Shown here: in pieces, positions 31,147 to 40,896 of the stretch | Layout: every line of letters starts with the position of its first letter | Numbering within the stretch: position 1 is the first letter of the stretch | Source of the DNA: Eubacteriaceae bacterium | GTDB taxonomy: Bacteria; Bacillota; Clostridia; Lachnospirales; Lachnospiraceae | Length of the DNA stretch: 44,344 nt | Reading direction: 5' to 3' | Assembly: GCA_902363805.1 (NCBI GenBank) | Contig: CABJBF010000008.1 | Span: forward strand, 1 to 44,344 | Made by a program: the position numbers and the translations under genes | Notes under the pieces: model-generated | What the model was told of the DNA's origin: nothing | The model's input: only the letters and a program-made list of their open reading frames with translations | Database searches by the model: none

Positions 31147-33717
31147 ATGAGCGCATTTAGTAAAGTATTTGGCACTTATAGTGACAGAGAGATTAAAAGA
31201 AATCAGCATACGCTAGATAAGATTGAAAGCTACAGACCGGCTATGATGGAGTTGTCGGATGAACAACTTAAAGATAAAACGACAGAATTCAAGGATAGAT
31301 TGTCAAAAGGAGAAACTTTGGATGATTTACTTCCGGAAGCATTTGCAGTAGTAAGGGAAGCTGCGAGAAGAGTTCTTAATACAGAACACTATAGAGTTCA
31401 GCTTTTAGGTGGTATTATTCTTCATCAGGGTAGAATTGCAGAAATGAAAACAGGTGAAGGTAAGACACAGACATGTTTACTTCCAGCATATTTGAATGCT
31501 TTGGAAGGAAAAGGAGTTCATATTGTTACAGTAAATGAATATCTTGCAAACCGTGATGCTGAATGGATGGGACAGGTTCACAGATTCTTAGGTTTAACTG
31601 TTGCATGTGTTACTGCTGATATGGATCATGATGCTAAGAAGGCAGCATATGATTGTGATATTACATATATAACAAATAATGAATTAGGATTTGATTACTT
31701 AAGAGATAACATGGTCGTTTACAAGGAACAGCTTGTACAGAGAGGATTACATTATTGTATCATCGATGAAGTTGACTCTGTTTTAATTGATGAAGCAAGA
31801 ACACCTTTGATTATTTCAGGTCAGAGCGGTAAGTCTACTAAGTTGTACGAAGCTTGTGATATTCTTGCCAGACAGATGGAAAGAGGTACAGCAAGCCCTG
31901 AATTAAGTAAGATGGACGCTATTATGGGTGTTGACATTGAAGAAGATGGCGACTTCCTTGTAAACGAAAAGGACAAGATTGTAACATTAACTGCTCAGGG
32001 TATTGAGAAGGTTGAAAAATTCTTCCATATTGACAATTATGCTGATGCAGAGAATCTTGAATTGCAGCACAATATGATTTTAGCACTAAGAGCGCATAAT
32101 CTTATGTTTAAAGATCAGGATTATGTTGTAAAAGATGATGAAATTCTCATTGTAGATGAATTTACAGGACGTATTATGCCGGGCCGTCGTTATTCAGACG
32201 GATTGCATCAGGCGATTGAAGCTAAGGAGCATGTAAAAGTTAAGAGAGAAAGTAAGACACTTGCAACTATTACATTCCAGAATTTCTTCAACAAATATGA
32301 TAAGAAAGCCGGTATGACAGGTACAGCCCTTACAGAAGAAAAAGAATTTAGAGATATTTACAGCATGGATGTTGTAGCAATACCTACAAACAGACCTGTA
32401 GCAAGAATTGATCATGATGATGCTGTATTTAAAACAAAGAAAGAAAAATTACATGCAGTTATAGAAGAAATAAAGAAATCCTATGCTAAGGGACAGCCTG
32501 TATTGGTTGGTACAATTAACATAGATGCATCTGAAGAAATAAGTGCATTATTAAAGAAGGAGGGAATTCCTCATAAAGTTTTAAATGCTAAGTATCATGA
32601 ATTAGAAGCTGAAATCGTAGCAGAAGCAGGACGTCACGGTGCGGTTACCATTGCTACAAATATGGCAGGTAGAGGTACAGATATTAAACTTGATGATGAA
32701 GCAAGAGCAGCAGGTGGATTAAAGGTACTTGGAACAGAAAGACATGAATCAAGACGTATTGATAACCAGTTAAGAGGTCGTTCAGGACGTCAGGGAGATC
32801 CGGGTGAATCTAAATTCTACATCTCATTGGAAGATGATATAATGAGATTGTTCGGTTCAGAAAGACTTATGTCTGTGTTTAATGCATTAGGAGTTCCTGA
32901 GAATGAAGAAATTCAGCATAAGTCATTAAGCAAAACAATCGAAAGAGCTCAGAAGAAGATTGAAGGAAATAACTTTGGTATTAGAAAGAACTTATTAGAA
33001 TTTGATAAAGTAAATAATGAACAGCGAGAAATTATTTACTCAGAAAGAGAAAAAGTTCTTAACGGCGATAATATGAGAGATGCCATTGTTAAGATGATTA
33101 CAGATGTAGTTGAAAATGAAATTGATACTTACATTGGAGATAATCAGCCATCATCTGAATGGGATCTTGCTGGATTGAATCAGAGTATTCTTGAAATTAT
33201 GCCAATAAAGCTTTCATTGACAAAGGATGAAATTCTTAATTTATCAAAGGCTGAATTTAAGCAGACACTTAAGGCGGCAGCAGTTAAATTATATGAAGAT
33301 AAAGAAGCAGAATTCCCTGAACCCGAACAGATAAGAGAAATTGAAAGAATTGTTCTTCTAAAGGTTATTGATAGAAAATGGATGGATCATATCGATGATA
33401 TGGATCAGTTAAAACAGGGAATAGGCCTTATGGCTTATGGACAGAAAGATCCTGTTGTAGAATATAAGATGCAGGGTTACGAAATGTTTGAAAATATGAT
33501 TCTTAATATCAGATTTGAAACAATAAAAATGTTAATGCATCTTCAGGTAGAACAAAAAGTTGAGCGAGAAGAAGTTGCTCAGGTTACCGGAACAAATAAG
33601 GATGATGAAGGAGTTAAAAAGCCAAAGCACAGAGATGTTGCTAAGGTATATCCAAATGATCCTTGTCCATGTGGATCTGGTAAGAAATATAAACATTGCT
33701 GTGGAAGAACACATTAA
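31147..33717 (+). CDS. secA: Preprotein translocase ATPase SecA
   Basis: The 856-residue motor drives secretory proteins through SecYEG using ATP. It has Walker A at about 102-109 (MKTGEGKT), the DEVD box in [13 protein letters not shown], the GMTGTA block, the second-half helicase motif [11 protein letters not shown], and a C-terminal SEC-C zinc motif ([15 protein letters not shown]) that binds zinc and SecB or phospholipid. Length and order are those of a full housekeeping SecA. A weak GGGAG precedes the ATG. prfB follows after a ~190-base gap that holds a repeated element; secA-prfB is a common Firmicute neighbourhood. Confidence 0.97.
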   Translation: MSAFSKVFGTYSDREIKRNQHTLDKIESYRPAMMELSDEQLKDKTTEFKDRLSKGETLDDLLPEAFAVVREAARRVLNTEHYRVQLLGGIILHQGRIAEMKTGEGKTQTCLLPAYLNALEGKGVHIVTVNEYLANRDAEWMGQVHRFLGLTVACVTADMDHDAKKAAYDCDITYITNNELGFDYLRDNMVVYKEQLVQRGLHYCIIDEVDSVLIDEARTPLIISGQSGKSTKLYEACDILARQMERGTASPELSKMDAIMGVDIEEDGDFLVNEKDKIVTLTAQGIEKVEKFFHIDNYADAENLELQHNMILALRAHNLMFKDQDYVVKDDEILIVDEFTGRIMPGRRYSDGLHQAIEAKEHVKVKRESKTLATITFQNFFNKYDKKAGMTGTALTEEKEFRDIYSMDVVAIPTNRPVARIDHDDAVFKTKKEKLHAVIEEIKKSYAKGQPVLVGTINIDASEEISALLKKEGIPHKVLNAKYHELEAEIVAEAGRHGAVTIATNMAGRGTDIKLDDEARAAGGLKVLGTERHESRRIDNQLRGRSGRQGDPGESKFYISLEDDIMRLFGSERLMSVFNALGVPENEEIQHKSLSKTIERAQKKIEGNNFGIRKNLLEFDKVNNEQREIIYSEREKVLNGDNMRDAIVKMITDVVENEIDTYIGDNQPSSEWDLAGLNQSILEIMPIKLSLTKDEILNLSKAEFKQTLKAAAVKLYEDKEAEFPEPEQIREIERIVLLKVIDRKWMDHIDDMDQLKQGIGLMAYGQKDPVVEYKMQGYEMFENMILNIRFETIKMLMHLQVEQKVEREEVAQVTGTNKDDEGVKKPKHRDVAKVYPNDPCPCGSGKKYKHCCGRTH

Positions 33718-33721
33718 GAGG

Positions 33722-33750
33722 AAGAGGACAGGACAACACCTGTCCTTTCC
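33722..33750 (+). terminator. Possible terminator or attenuator after secA
   Basis: GGACAGG (33726-33732) pairs with CCTGTCC (33739-33745) around ACAACA, extended by weaker pairs, followed by TTTCC. The T-tract is poor, so partial read-through into prfB is likely. Confidence 0.5.
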
Positions 33751-33810
33751 TAGTGTTAACAGAAAGTAAAGCAATAAATTGAAACAGTAAATTATATCTG
33801 TTAAAAATAT

Positions 33811-33893
33811 AGGAGAAAAAAATGAACGAAGTTCATTTTTTCCTATAAATGTTTCCGACGAATAGCCACTGACCGAAGGGAGGGGGCAATACA
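33811..33893 (+). repeat. Repeated leader element, copy 2 (before prfB)
   Basis: An AGGAG site (33811-33815) and an 11-bp hairpin with GAA loop (33817-33827 with 33831-33841) precede a 50-base core (33844-33893) nearly identical to 4302-4350: two substitutions and one inserted G. The core again has GCCACT opposite an AGGGGG-C arm and a short frame from ATG 33849 reading MFPTNSH and ending in TGA followed by C. The true prfB binding site (GGAG, 33901-33904) lies beyond. The element must be functional, mobile or recently copied to be so similar. Confidence 0.85.
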
Positions 33894-33910
33894 TATTATA
33901 GGAGAGAGTG

Positions 33911-35023
33911 ATGATAGAATTAGATGAAATAAAATATCGATTGACTCCATATGAAAAAGAATTAGACGAAATAAAAGATGCTTTGGATTTGCAAAATAAA
34001 GAAGAAAGAATCATTGAGCTAGAAAGAACAATGGAAGCTCCGGGCTTTTGGGATGATATGGACAAAGCACAAAAATATATGAAAGAGCTCAAAAATTTAA
34101 AGGATTCAATAGAAACATATAATAATTTAAAGAGTTTGTATGATGACATTTTAGTCTTAATAGAAATGGGAGAAGAGAGTGAAGATGCAGAAATTGCTGA
34201 AGAGGCGAAAAGTTCAATGGATGAATTTGCTTCTAAAGTGGATGAAGTAAAGATAAAAACTCTTTTGTCAGGTGAATATGATAAATATAATGCAATATTA
34301 AAGTTAAATGCAGGGGCAGGTGGAACAGAATCCTGTGATTGGACAAGTATGTTGTATAGAATGTATACGCGTTGGGCTGAAAGTAAAGGATTTACAACTC
34401 AGGTTTTAGATTTTCTAGAGGGTGAAGAAGCGGGAATAAAATCCATAACTGTGCAGATTAATGGAGAAAATGCATATGGGTATTTAAAATCAGAGAGAGG
34501 TGTTCATAGACTTGTAAGAATATCTCCTTTTAATGCAGCAGGAAAAAGACAGACTTCATTTGCTTCATGTGATGTAATGCCTGATATAGAAGAAGACTTA
34601 GATGTTGAAATTAATGATGATGATATCAGAATAGATACATATCGTTCAAGTGGAGCAGGTGGACAGCACATTAACAAAACCTCATCGGCAATAAGAATTA
34701 CTCATTTACCAACAGGCATAGTAGTTCAATGTCAGAATGAACGTTCACAGTTGCAAAATAAAGATAAAGCAATGAAAATGCTCAAAGCTAAATTGTATCT
34801 TTTAAAACAGCAGGAAGAACAGGAAAAGAAATCAGGAATCAGAGGAGAAATAAAAGAAATAGGCTGGGGAAGTCAGATAAGATCATATGTAATGCAACCG
34901 TATACTATGGTAAAAGACCATAGGACAAATGAAGAAACAGGGAATGTAAGTAGTGTTTTAGATGGCAATATAGACCAGTTTATAAATGCATATTTAAAGC
35001 AAAATAGTATACAGGGGAAATAA
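33911..35023 (+). CDS. prfB: Peptide chain release factor 2
   Basis: The 370-residue protein has the GGQ motif (250-252, SSGAGGQHINKT) that triggers peptide release, and the SPF tripeptide (205-207) that reads UGA/UAA, marking it as RF2 rather than RF1. Many prfB genes need a programmed +1 frameshift at CUU-UGA near codon 25. Here the corresponding stretch reads GCT TTG GAT (33980-33988) in one open frame, so full-length protein needs no frameshift. ATG 33911 is chosen for its distance from GGAGAG; GTG 33908 just before is possible. The repeated element at 33811-33893 sits directly upstream. Confidence 0.96.
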   Translation: MIELDEIKYRLTPYEKELDEIKDALDLQNKEERIIELERTMEAPGFWDDMDKAQKYMKELKNLKDSIETYNNLKSLYDDILVLIEMGEESEDAEIAEEAKSSMDEFASKVDEVKIKTLLSGEYDKYNAILKLNAGAGGTESCDWTSMLYRMYTRWAESKGFTTQVLDFLEGEEAGIKSITVQINGENAYGYLKSERGVHRLVRISPFNAAGKRQTSFASCDVMPDIEEDLDVEINDDDIRIDTYRSSGAGGQHINKTSSAIRITHLPTGIVVQCQNERSQLQNKDKAMKMLKAKLYLLKQQEEQEKKSGIRGEIKEIGWGSQIRSYVMQPYTMVKDHRTNEETGNVSSVLDGNIDQFINAYLKQNSIQGK

Positions 35024-35148
35024 ATTAGTATGCAAAGTAACGAAAAATAAGTTGCAGTATAAAATTAACTATGTTAAAATTTTGAAAGTGTATACATAAA
35101 TTTGTTATGCAAATAAGCAATGATAATGAAACAAGCGAGGAAGAGATA

Positions 35149-36354
35149 ATGATTAATGTAGCAATTTTAGGATACGGAACAGTAGGCTCCGGAGTGTTTG
35201 AAATTTTAGATACAAACAAAAAATTGATTGGGGAAAAAGCAGGACAGGAGATAAACGTAAAATATGTTTTAGACCTTAGAGATTTCCCTGGTGACCCATG
35301 TGAATCAGTATTGGTTCATGATTTTAATACTATTTTGGAAGATGATGAAGTTGAAATTGTTATTGAAGTTATGGGCGGATTAAAACCAGCTTACGATTTT
35401 GTGAAAAAATCACTTTTAGCAGGCAAGAGTGTTTGTACATCAAATAAAGAATTAGTAGCTAAATATGGCGCAGAGTTAATTCAGATTGCAAAAGACCACA
35501 ACAGAAACTTCTTGTTTGAAGCAAGTGTTGGAGGTGGAATACCTATTATAAGACCATTAAATCAGCATATTACAGCAGATGAAATTTGTGAGATTGCAGG
35601 TATCTTAAATGGAACTACAAATTATATCCTTACAAAAATGGATAAAGAAGGTGCAGATTTCCAGACAGTATTAGCACAGGCACAGGAATTAGGATATGCA
35701 GAACGTAATCCGTCAGCAGATATAGAAGGATTTGACGCAGTTAGAAAGATAGCAATATTAGCATCACTTGCTTATGGCAAATCAGTTGATTTTGAAGATG
35801 TATATACAGAAGGAATAACAAATATTACAGATATAGATTTTAAATATGCGGCAGCTATGGGAAAATCTATAAAGTTATTAGGAAAATGTAAAAAAGAGGC
35901 AAACGGAATAGTTGCATCTGTAACACCAAGATTATTATCACCAAGTCATCCATTGTTTAACGTTGAAGGCGTTGTAAATGGAATCTTAGTAAGAGGAAAC
36001 ATGGTTGGTGATTTAGTATTTATCGGTAGTGGCGCAGGAAAACTTCCAACAGCAAGTGCAGTTGTATCAGACGTTGTAGATGCTGTAAGACATTTGAATA
36101 TTCCTGTGACAGTTATATGGGATAAAGAAAAGTTAGAATTATTAGAATTTGGCAAATCAAGAAAGTCTTTCTTTGTTCGTGTTGAAGGTGATGAAAAAGA
36201 TAAGATTGAAGAAGCGTTTGAAAATGTAACATACATAGATGCAGGAATTGAAAATGAAATTGGTTTTGTTACAAGACCGATGTCAGAAGATGAATTTAAG
36301 GCCGCATCAGAAAAATTAGAGAATATTATTACAAGAATAAGAATTGAAGAATAA
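35149..36354 (+). CDS. hom: Homoserine dehydrogenase
   Basis: The 401-residue enzyme reduces aspartate semialdehyde to homoserine for threonine and methionine synthesis. The N-terminal NAD(P)-binding domain has GYGTVGSG (7-14). The catalytic part includes SVGGGIPIIRPL and GILNGTTNYILTKM, and ADIEGFDAVRKIAILA. The last ~75 residues (FFVRVEGDEKDKIEEAF) look like an ACT-type regulatory domain, expected for feedback by threonine. ATG 35149 follows GAGGAAGAG at good spacing; an in-frame ATG at 35107 has no binding site. lysC follows 136 bases later, so the two likely share a pathway unit. Confidence 0.95.
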   Translation: MINVAILGYGTVGSGVFEILDTNKKLIGEKAGQEINVKYVLDLRDFPGDPCESVLVHDFNTILEDDEVEIVIEVMGGLKPAYDFVKKSLLAGKSVCTSNKELVAKYGAELIQIAKDHNRNFLFEASVGGGIPIIRPLNQHITADEICEIAGILNGTTNYILTKMDKEGADFQTVLAQAQELGYAERNPSADIEGFDAVRKIAILASLAYGKSVDFEDVYTEGITNITDIDFKYAAAMGKSIKLLGKCKKEANGIVASVTPRLLSPSHPLFNVEGVVNGILVRGNMVGDLVFIGSGAGKLPTASAVVSDVVDAVRHLNIPVTVIWDKEKLELLEFGKSRKSFFVRVEGDEKDKIEEAFENVTYIDAGIENEIGFVTRPMSEDEFKAASEKLENIITRIRIEE

Positions 36355-36490
36355 TATTAAGGGATATTAAATTAAGTTAAATTTGCATTAACAGATTAAT
36401 GTTTATGTAAATAATAATTGATAGCAATTTATAATAAAAAAACATATATAATATAAAGGCCGTAATTCGGTGTGAGAGGATTGAAAGAAA

Positions 36491-37819
36491 ATGGAAGAAA
36501 CAAAGGTTGTTAAATTTGGTGGAAGTTCACTTGCTGATGCAAAACAGTTTAAAAAGGTTGCAGACATAATATTGTCTGATCCGGAAAGAAGATTTGTAGT
36601 TGCATCTGCACCTGGAAAAAGATTTATTGAAGATGTTAAAGTTACAGATATGTTATATAAGTGCTATGAATTAGCATCTGAAAGCGAAAATTTTGACGAA
36701 TATTTTCAGATGATTAAAGACAGATATAACAATATTATTGCAGACTTAGGATTAAAAGATTTTAGCCTTGATGAAGATTTTGAGATAATTAAAGGCGCAT
36801 TTGCTCATATGGCAGGCCGTGATTACGCTGCAAGCCGTGGAGAATATCTCAACAGTAAAGTATTAGCAAAATATTTAGGATTTGATTTTATCGATGCAGG
36901 AAAATATATCTTCTTTGATGATCAGGGTAATTTTGACTGGACTAAGACAGAAGCAAAATTGGCACCAAAGCTTGCTAAGACAAACAAGGCAGTAATACCT
37001 GGATTTTATGGATCTATGCCAAATGGAACAATAAAGACATTTTCAAGAGGTGGTTCTGATGTAACAGGATCAATAGTTGCTAGAGCAACTAAAGCTAAAT
37101 TATACGAAAACTGGACAGATGTTAGCGGATGTCTTATTTGTGACCCTAGAATAGTTAACAATCCGGAACCTATCAAGACTATCACATATAGAGAATTACG
37201 TGAATTAGCATATATGGGAGCAACAGTATTGCATGAAGATGCTATATTCCCTGTTAGAGCAGCAGGTATTCCTGTAAACATCAAAAATACAAATCAGCCG
37301 GAAGATAGAGGAACAATGATTGTTTCTGAGTCAGCTGAACATTGCGATCATATTATTACGGGTATTGCAGGTAAGAAAGGCATGTCTGTAATTAATATAG
37401 AAAAAGATAAGATGAATAGCGAAATCGGATTTGGTAAAAACGTATTACGTGCATTAGAAAAGAGTAATGTAAGTTTTGAACATATGCCATCAGGTGTAGA
37501 TACAATGAGCGTTGTAATTGCAACTGAAGCATTAGCAGGCAAGGAAACAGCTATTATTGACGAGATTAAGAGCAGAGTACATCCTGATCAGATTTATATC
37601 GAAAGCAATCTTGCACTTATAGCAGTAGTTGGTAGAGGAATGAAGAGTGCAAGAGGAACTGCAGCAATTTTATTCTCAGCATTAGCTGATGCAAGAGTAA
37701 ATATTAAGATGATTGACCAGGGTTCTTCAGAACTTAACATTATCGTTGGTGTTGAAGAAGAAGATTTTGAAGTAGCAATAAAGGCAATCTACAAGAGATT
37801 CATTGGCATTAACCAGTAA
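36491..37819 (+). CDS. lysC: Aspartate kinase
   Basis: The 442-residue monofunctional aspartokinase phosphorylates aspartate at the head of the lysine/threonine/methionine pathway. The kinase motif KFGGSSLAD (8-16) and the block TFSRGGSDVTGSIVARA are present. Two ACT-like domains occupy roughly 300-442 (GKKGMSVINIEKDKMNSEIGF, then LIAVVGRGMKSARGTAAILFSAL), the usual site of lysine or threonine feedback. A small GCCG/CGGT hairpin and GAGAGG lie just before the ATG. Its neighbour is hom. Confidence 0.96.
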   Translation: MEETKVVKFGGSSLADAKQFKKVADIILSDPERRFVVASAPGKRFIEDVKVTDMLYKCYELASESENFDEYFQMIKDRYNNIIADLGLKDFSLDEDFEIIKGAFAHMAGRDYAASRGEYLNSKVLAKYLGFDFIDAGKYIFFDDQGNFDWTKTEAKLAPKLAKTNKAVIPGFYGSMPNGTIKTFSRGGSDVTGSIVARATKAKLYENWTDVSGCLICDPRIVNNPEPIKTITYRELRELAYMGATVLHEDAIFPVRAAGIPVNIKNTNQPEDRGTMIVSESAEHCDHIITGIAGKKGMSVINIEKDKMNSEIGFGKNVLRALEKSNVSFEHMPSGVDTMSVVIATEALAGKETAIIDEIKSRVHPDQIYIESNLALIAVVGRGMKSARGTAAILFSALADARVNIKMIDQGSSELNIIVGVEEEDFEVAIKAIYKRFIGINQ

Positions 37820-37880
37820 ATAGAGTATATGATGCGGAATAAAACCGTGTTAATAATATTTTTAACCGTATATTAAATAT

Positions 37881-38008
37881 AATTCTTCAGGGCAGGGTGA
37901 AATTCCCTACCGGCTGTATTTATGCAATGCATATAAGCCAGCGAGCCGAAAGGCATGATATGGTGTGATTCCATAGCCGACAGTAAAGTCTGGATGAGAG
38001 AAGTAATA
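37881..38008 (+). promoter_or_regulatory. FMN riboswitch (RFN element)
   Basis: The conserved RFN core is clear: TTCAGGGCAGGGTGAAATTC near 37886, CCCTACCGGC, GCCAGCGAGCC, AGCCGACAGTAAAGTCTGGATG and GAGAGAAG. It binds FMN and in Firmicutes controls riboflavin synthesis or uptake genes. Downstream, a GATTAATAAT/ATTAATAATC-type hairpin and a strong terminator at 38041-38068 form the expression platform, so FMN should stop transcription before ribU. Confidence 0.97.
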
Positions 38009-38040
38009 AGATTAATAATTATGATATTAATAATCTCATG

Positions 38041-38068
38041 AAAAGCACCTGAACCAGGTGCTTTTTTT
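38041..38068 (+). terminator. Riboswitch-controlled terminator before ribU
   Basis: AAAAGCACCTG (38041-38051) pairs perfectly with CAGGTGCTTTT around a 3-base loop, followed by more T residues to 38068. It is the off-state terminator of the FMN riboswitch. Confidence 0.93.
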
Positions 38069-38119
38069 CTTTGCTCTGTATAAATAATATATTAATTTTC
38101 AGAAAGGAAGTAAAATTAA

Positions 38120-38716
38120 ATGAAAAAATTATTTACAACAAAAAACTTAGCGTTGATGGCTATTTTCGCAGCTATTGCTGCAATACTCATGGTCCTTATA
38201 GAAATTCCGGTAGTGTTTATAGCGCCGTCTTTTTATAAGCTTGATTTTAGTGAGATACCTATTTTGATAGGAACATTTATTATGGGACCTGTATCAGGAA
38301 TAATTATGGAAGCTATAAAGATTGTGCTTAAAATATTACTTAAAGGGACAACAACAGGTTATGTTGGAGAATTGGCAAATTTTTGCATAGGATGTTGCCT
38401 TGTTGTTCCGGCGGGAATAATATATAAATTTAAGAAATCTAAAAAGGGAGCATTCATAGGGATAGTAGTTGGTATTGTGTTAATGGCAGTTGCAGGCGCA
38501 ATTCTTAATTATTATGTAATGCTACCGTTTTATGAAAAGTTTATGCCGTTAGAAGCAATTATAGAAGAAGGAGCAAAAGTAAATCCGATAATTAAAGATA
38601 AATGGAGCTTTGTTTGGGTTGCAGTAGCACCATTTAATGTATTTAAAGGAATAATAGTTGGAATTGTAACAGGAATATTATATAAGAGAATAAGCACATT
38701 TATAAAAAAACTCTAG
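38120..38716 (+). CDS. ribU: Riboflavin ECF transporter substrate-binding protein RibU
   Basis: The 198-residue membrane protein has about six helices and the RibU pattern: LALMAIFAAIAAILM at the N-terminus and FYKLDFSEIPILIGTFIMGPVSGIIMEAIKIVLKILLKGTTTGYVGE. RibU binds riboflavin with high affinity and is energised by the shared ECF module (EcfT with two ATPases), which is not in this window. The FMN riboswitch directly upstream confirms the vitamin. AGAAAGGAAG precedes the ATG. Confidence 0.96.
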   Translation: MKKLFTTKNLALMAIFAAIAAILMVLIEIPVVFIAPSFYKLDFSEIPILIGTFIMGPVSGIIMEAIKIVLKILLKGTTTGYVGELANFCIGCCLVVPAGIIYKFKKSKKGAFIGIVVGIVLMAVAGAILNYYVMLPFYEKFMPLEAIIEEGAKVNPIIKDKWSFVWVAVAPFNVFKGIIVGIVTGILYKRISTFIKKL

Positions 38717-38736
38717 AAATAAATAAATTGAAATGT

Positions 38737-38790
38737 AAAAAGATATTGTTTATAATTATGTGGTGATTATAAACAATATCTTTTTGTTTT
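38737..38790 (+). terminator. Terminator of ribU
   Basis: A 20-bp perfect stem (38737-38756 with 38766-38785) with a 9-base loop begins in A residues and ends in T residues, so it can act in both directions. A TTGACA at 38789-38794 follows at once and could be part of a promoter for tsaE, though no good -10 is seen. Confidence 0.9.
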
Positions 38791-38914
38791 GACAAATATT
38801 TGCTGTTTGTTATGCAAATGTTTTTGTTGTGTAGGAAAAGCTCATATGGGCTTAGACCTTTTGACTCTGGCATTACAATATGTTTTGCCATAAAAGAAAA
38901 GAGGAATAAAATTT

Positions 38915-39334
38915 ATGATATATGAAACAAATTCGCCTGATGAAACTTTTGAGATTGGGAGAAAGTTAGGACAATCTGCGAAAGCAGGACAAATAATTTG
39001 CCTAAATGGTGATTTAGGTGTTGGAAAGACTGTTTTTACACAGGGATTTGCAAGCGGACTTGGTATAAAAGAATGCGTAAATAGTCCAACTTTTACAATT
39101 GTACAAATATATGAAGAAGGCAGGATTCCGTTGTATCATTTTGATGTATATAGAATTGGTGACCCTGAGGAAATGTATGAATTAGGATATGAGGATTATT
39201 TCTTTGGAGAAGGAGTATGTCTGATAGAATGGTCGAAACTCATAAGTGAACTGATTCCTGACAATGCATCAACAGTTTTGATAGAAAAGAATTTAGAAAA
39301 AGGATTAGATTATAGAAAGATAACGGTGGAATAA
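38915..39334 (+). CDS. tsaE: tRNA t6A biosynthesis ATPase TsaE
   Basis: The 139-residue ATPase has Walker A GDLGVGKT (32-39), the switch-like NSPTFTIVQIYEE, and YHFDVYRI/IEWSKL motifs. TsaE works with TsaB and TsaD to transfer threonylcarbamoyl onto A37 of tRNAs reading ANN codons. GAGGAAT precedes the ATG. tsaB starts two bases after its stop, and tsaD lies 2.6 kb further in the same cluster. The leader at 38840-38890 contains a small TGGCA/TGCCA hairpin of unknown meaning. Confidence 0.95.
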   Translation: MIYETNSPDETFEIGRKLGQSAKAGQIICLNGDLGVGKTVFTQGFASGLGIKECVNSPTFTIVQIYEEGRIPLYHFDVYRIGDPEEMYELGYEDYFFGEGVCLIEWSKLISELIPDNASTVLIEKNLEKGLDYRKITVE

Positions 39335-39336
39335 AG

Positions 39337-40050
39337 ATGAAAATATTAGCAATAGACAGTTCTTCGTTAGTGGCATCAGTTGCAGTGGTAACAGATGATA
39401 TATTAACGGCAGAATATACAATAAATTTTAAAAAGACACATTCGCAGACATTGTTGCCAATGATAGATGAAATTAGCAAAATGATAGAATTGGACATGGA
39501 AACTATAGACGCTATAGCAATAACAGGAGGACCGGGTTCATTTACCGGACTACGTATAGGAAGCGCTACAGCAAAAGGATTTGGATTAGCACTTAATAAG
39601 CCGATAATAAATGTACCGACAATCGATGCTATGGCATATAATTTTTATTCCAGCAATTATATTATTTGTCCGATTATGGATGCAAGACGTCAACAGGTAT
39701 ACACTGGAATATATTACTTTGAACAGACGCATATGAAAATATTAAAAGAACAGTGCGCAATTTCTGTAGAGAATTTGATTGATGAGTTAGATAAGAGAGG
39801 AAAAACAGTAATGTTCTTGGGAGATGGAGTGCCTGCATATAGAGAAATTATAGATGAAAAAATGAAAACTGAGCATTTATATGCCCCATGCCATATGAAC
39901 AGACAAAGAGCATCGTCACTTGCAGCTTTGGCACAAATATATTATAAAAATGGAAAAATAGAGGAGGCTAGTGAACATAGACCTGATTATTTGAGACTTT
40001 CACAGGCTGAAAGGGAAATGCTTGAAAAGCAAAAGAAGGAAGAGAAATAA
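39337..40050 (+). CDS. tsaB: tRNA t6A biosynthesis protein TsaB
   Basis: The 237-residue protein starts MKILAIDSSSLVASVAVV and has AITGGPGSFTGLRIG, the markers of TsaB, the non-catalytic partner and activator of TsaD in the ASKHA fold. Later blocks PIMDARRQQVYTG and the C-terminal YLRLSQAERE are also typical. The start overlaps the tsaE region with a 2-base gap, so the two are translationally coupled. Confidence 0.95.
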   Translation: MKILAIDSSSLVASVAVVTDDILTAEYTINFKKTHSQTLLPMIDEISKMIELDMETIDAIAITGGPGSFTGLRIGSATAKGFGLALNKPIINVPTIDAMAYNFYSSNYIICPIMDARRQQVYTGIYYFEQTHMKILKEQCAISVENLIDELDKRGKTVMFLGDGVPAYREIIDEKMKTEHLYAPCHMNRQRASSLAALAQIYYKNGKIEEASEHRPDYLRLSQAEREMLEKQKKEEK

Positions 40051-40097
40051 TACAGTTTTCATAATTTGGTTTTATACAGATAAAGGATAAGGGTAAT

Positions 40098-40535
40098 ATG
40101 GTAAAAATAGAAAAGATGAGCGAAAAGCATATAGCCCAGGTAGCGGAGATTGAAGAGAGCATATTTTCTGTTCCGTGGTCACAAAAAGCGTTTAAAGATT
40201 CGTTAGAATTAGATAATACTGCATTTTATGTCGCTATAGAGGAAGAAGGGGTTATAGGATATTGTGGCGTTTATAAGGTTATGAATTCCGCTGATATTAC
40301 GAATGTAGCTGTAAAAAAAGATAAGAGAAAAAAAGGTGTGGCTAAGCAGTTGCTAAAAGAGGCTATTAAAGATGCTAAAAGTGAACAAATTAAGGAAATA
40401 ATGCTTGAAGTTAGAGAAAGTAATGAAGCCGCAATATTTTTATATAAAAAAATTGGATTTCAAAGTATTACAAAACGAAAAAAATACTATAAACATCCGG
40501 TAGAAGATGCAATTATAATGCTATTAAAGATATAA
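40098..40535 (+). CDS. rimI: Ribosomal protein S18-alanine N-acetyltransferase RimI
   Basis: The 145-residue GNAT acetyltransferase has VPWSQKAFKDSL near residue 25, the strand-turn ADITNVAVKKDKRKKGVAKQLL with the acetyl-CoA pyrophosphate loop, and LEVRESNEAAIFLYKKIGFQ. The family acetylates the N-terminal alanine of S18. The position directly behind tsaB is conserved in many Firmicutes. GGATAAGGG precedes the ATG. A strong terminator follows 11 bases after the stop. Confidence 0.92.
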   Translation: MVKIEKMSEKHIAQVAEIEESIFSVPWSQKAFKDSLELDNTAFYVAIEEEGVIGYCGVYKVMNSADITNVAVKKDKRKKGVAKQLLKEAIKDAKSEQIKEIMLEVRESNEAAIFLYKKIGFQSITKRKKYYKHPVEDAIIMLLKI

Positions 40536-40545
40536 ATATACTTCT

Positions 40546-40582
40546 AGATAGTGGAATGCCAAAGGTTTCCACTATTTTTTTG
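40546..40582 (+). terminator. Terminator after rimI
   Basis: ATAGTGGAA (40548-40556) pairs perfectly with TTCCACTAT (40567-40575), followed by six more T residues. It closes the tsaE-tsaB-rimI transcript. Confidence 0.9.
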
Positions 40583-40629
40583 TCGAAAAAAATAATATGA
40601 TGATTGCATCAAAAGAAAGGATTAAAAAT

Positions 40630-40896
40630 ATGAAAAAGATGAATAGCAAAGGTAAATATGAAATTTTTTGTCATAAATGTGGAAAGAAAATGCAGATGAC
40701 AAATGGAATAGTTACGGAAGGAATAATTAGATTACAGGGGAAATGGGGTTATTTTTCTAATAAGGATTTACAGATGCATACAATGGATTTATGTGAAGAA
40801 TGTTATGATTCGATAACTACGTTATTTAAATATCCGGTTGACGTTACAGAATATATTTCAGTAGAGGATGATTACTATACGTTAGAACAGGTATAA
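40630..40896 (+). CDS. Small zinc-ribbon protein of unknown function
   Basis: The 88-residue product has two CxxC pairs, FCHKCGKK near the N-terminus and LCEECYD near residue 60, which probably bind one zinc ion. Between them is a segment with IRLQGKWGYFSNKDLQMHTMD. I do not recognise a named family. ATG 40630 is chosen because AAAGGA lies at proper distance; the in-frame ATGs at 40597 and 40600 have no binding site. It stands alone between a terminator and the RNase Z gene, so context gives no function. Confidence 0.7.
   Translation: MKKMNSKGKYEIFCHKCGKKMQMTNGIVTEGIIRLQGKWGYFSNKDLQMHTMDLCEECYDSITTLFKYPVDVTEYISVEDDYYTLEQV

Noticed and set aside
33532..34149. 205-codon minus-strand frame over the secA-prfB junction
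   Set aside because: It is antisense to secA and prfB codons and to the repeated element, with no binding site and no recognisable family.
36455..36485. Possible riboswitch before lysC
   Set aside because: Only a short GCCG/CGGT hairpin is visible; the lysine riboswitch core is absent.
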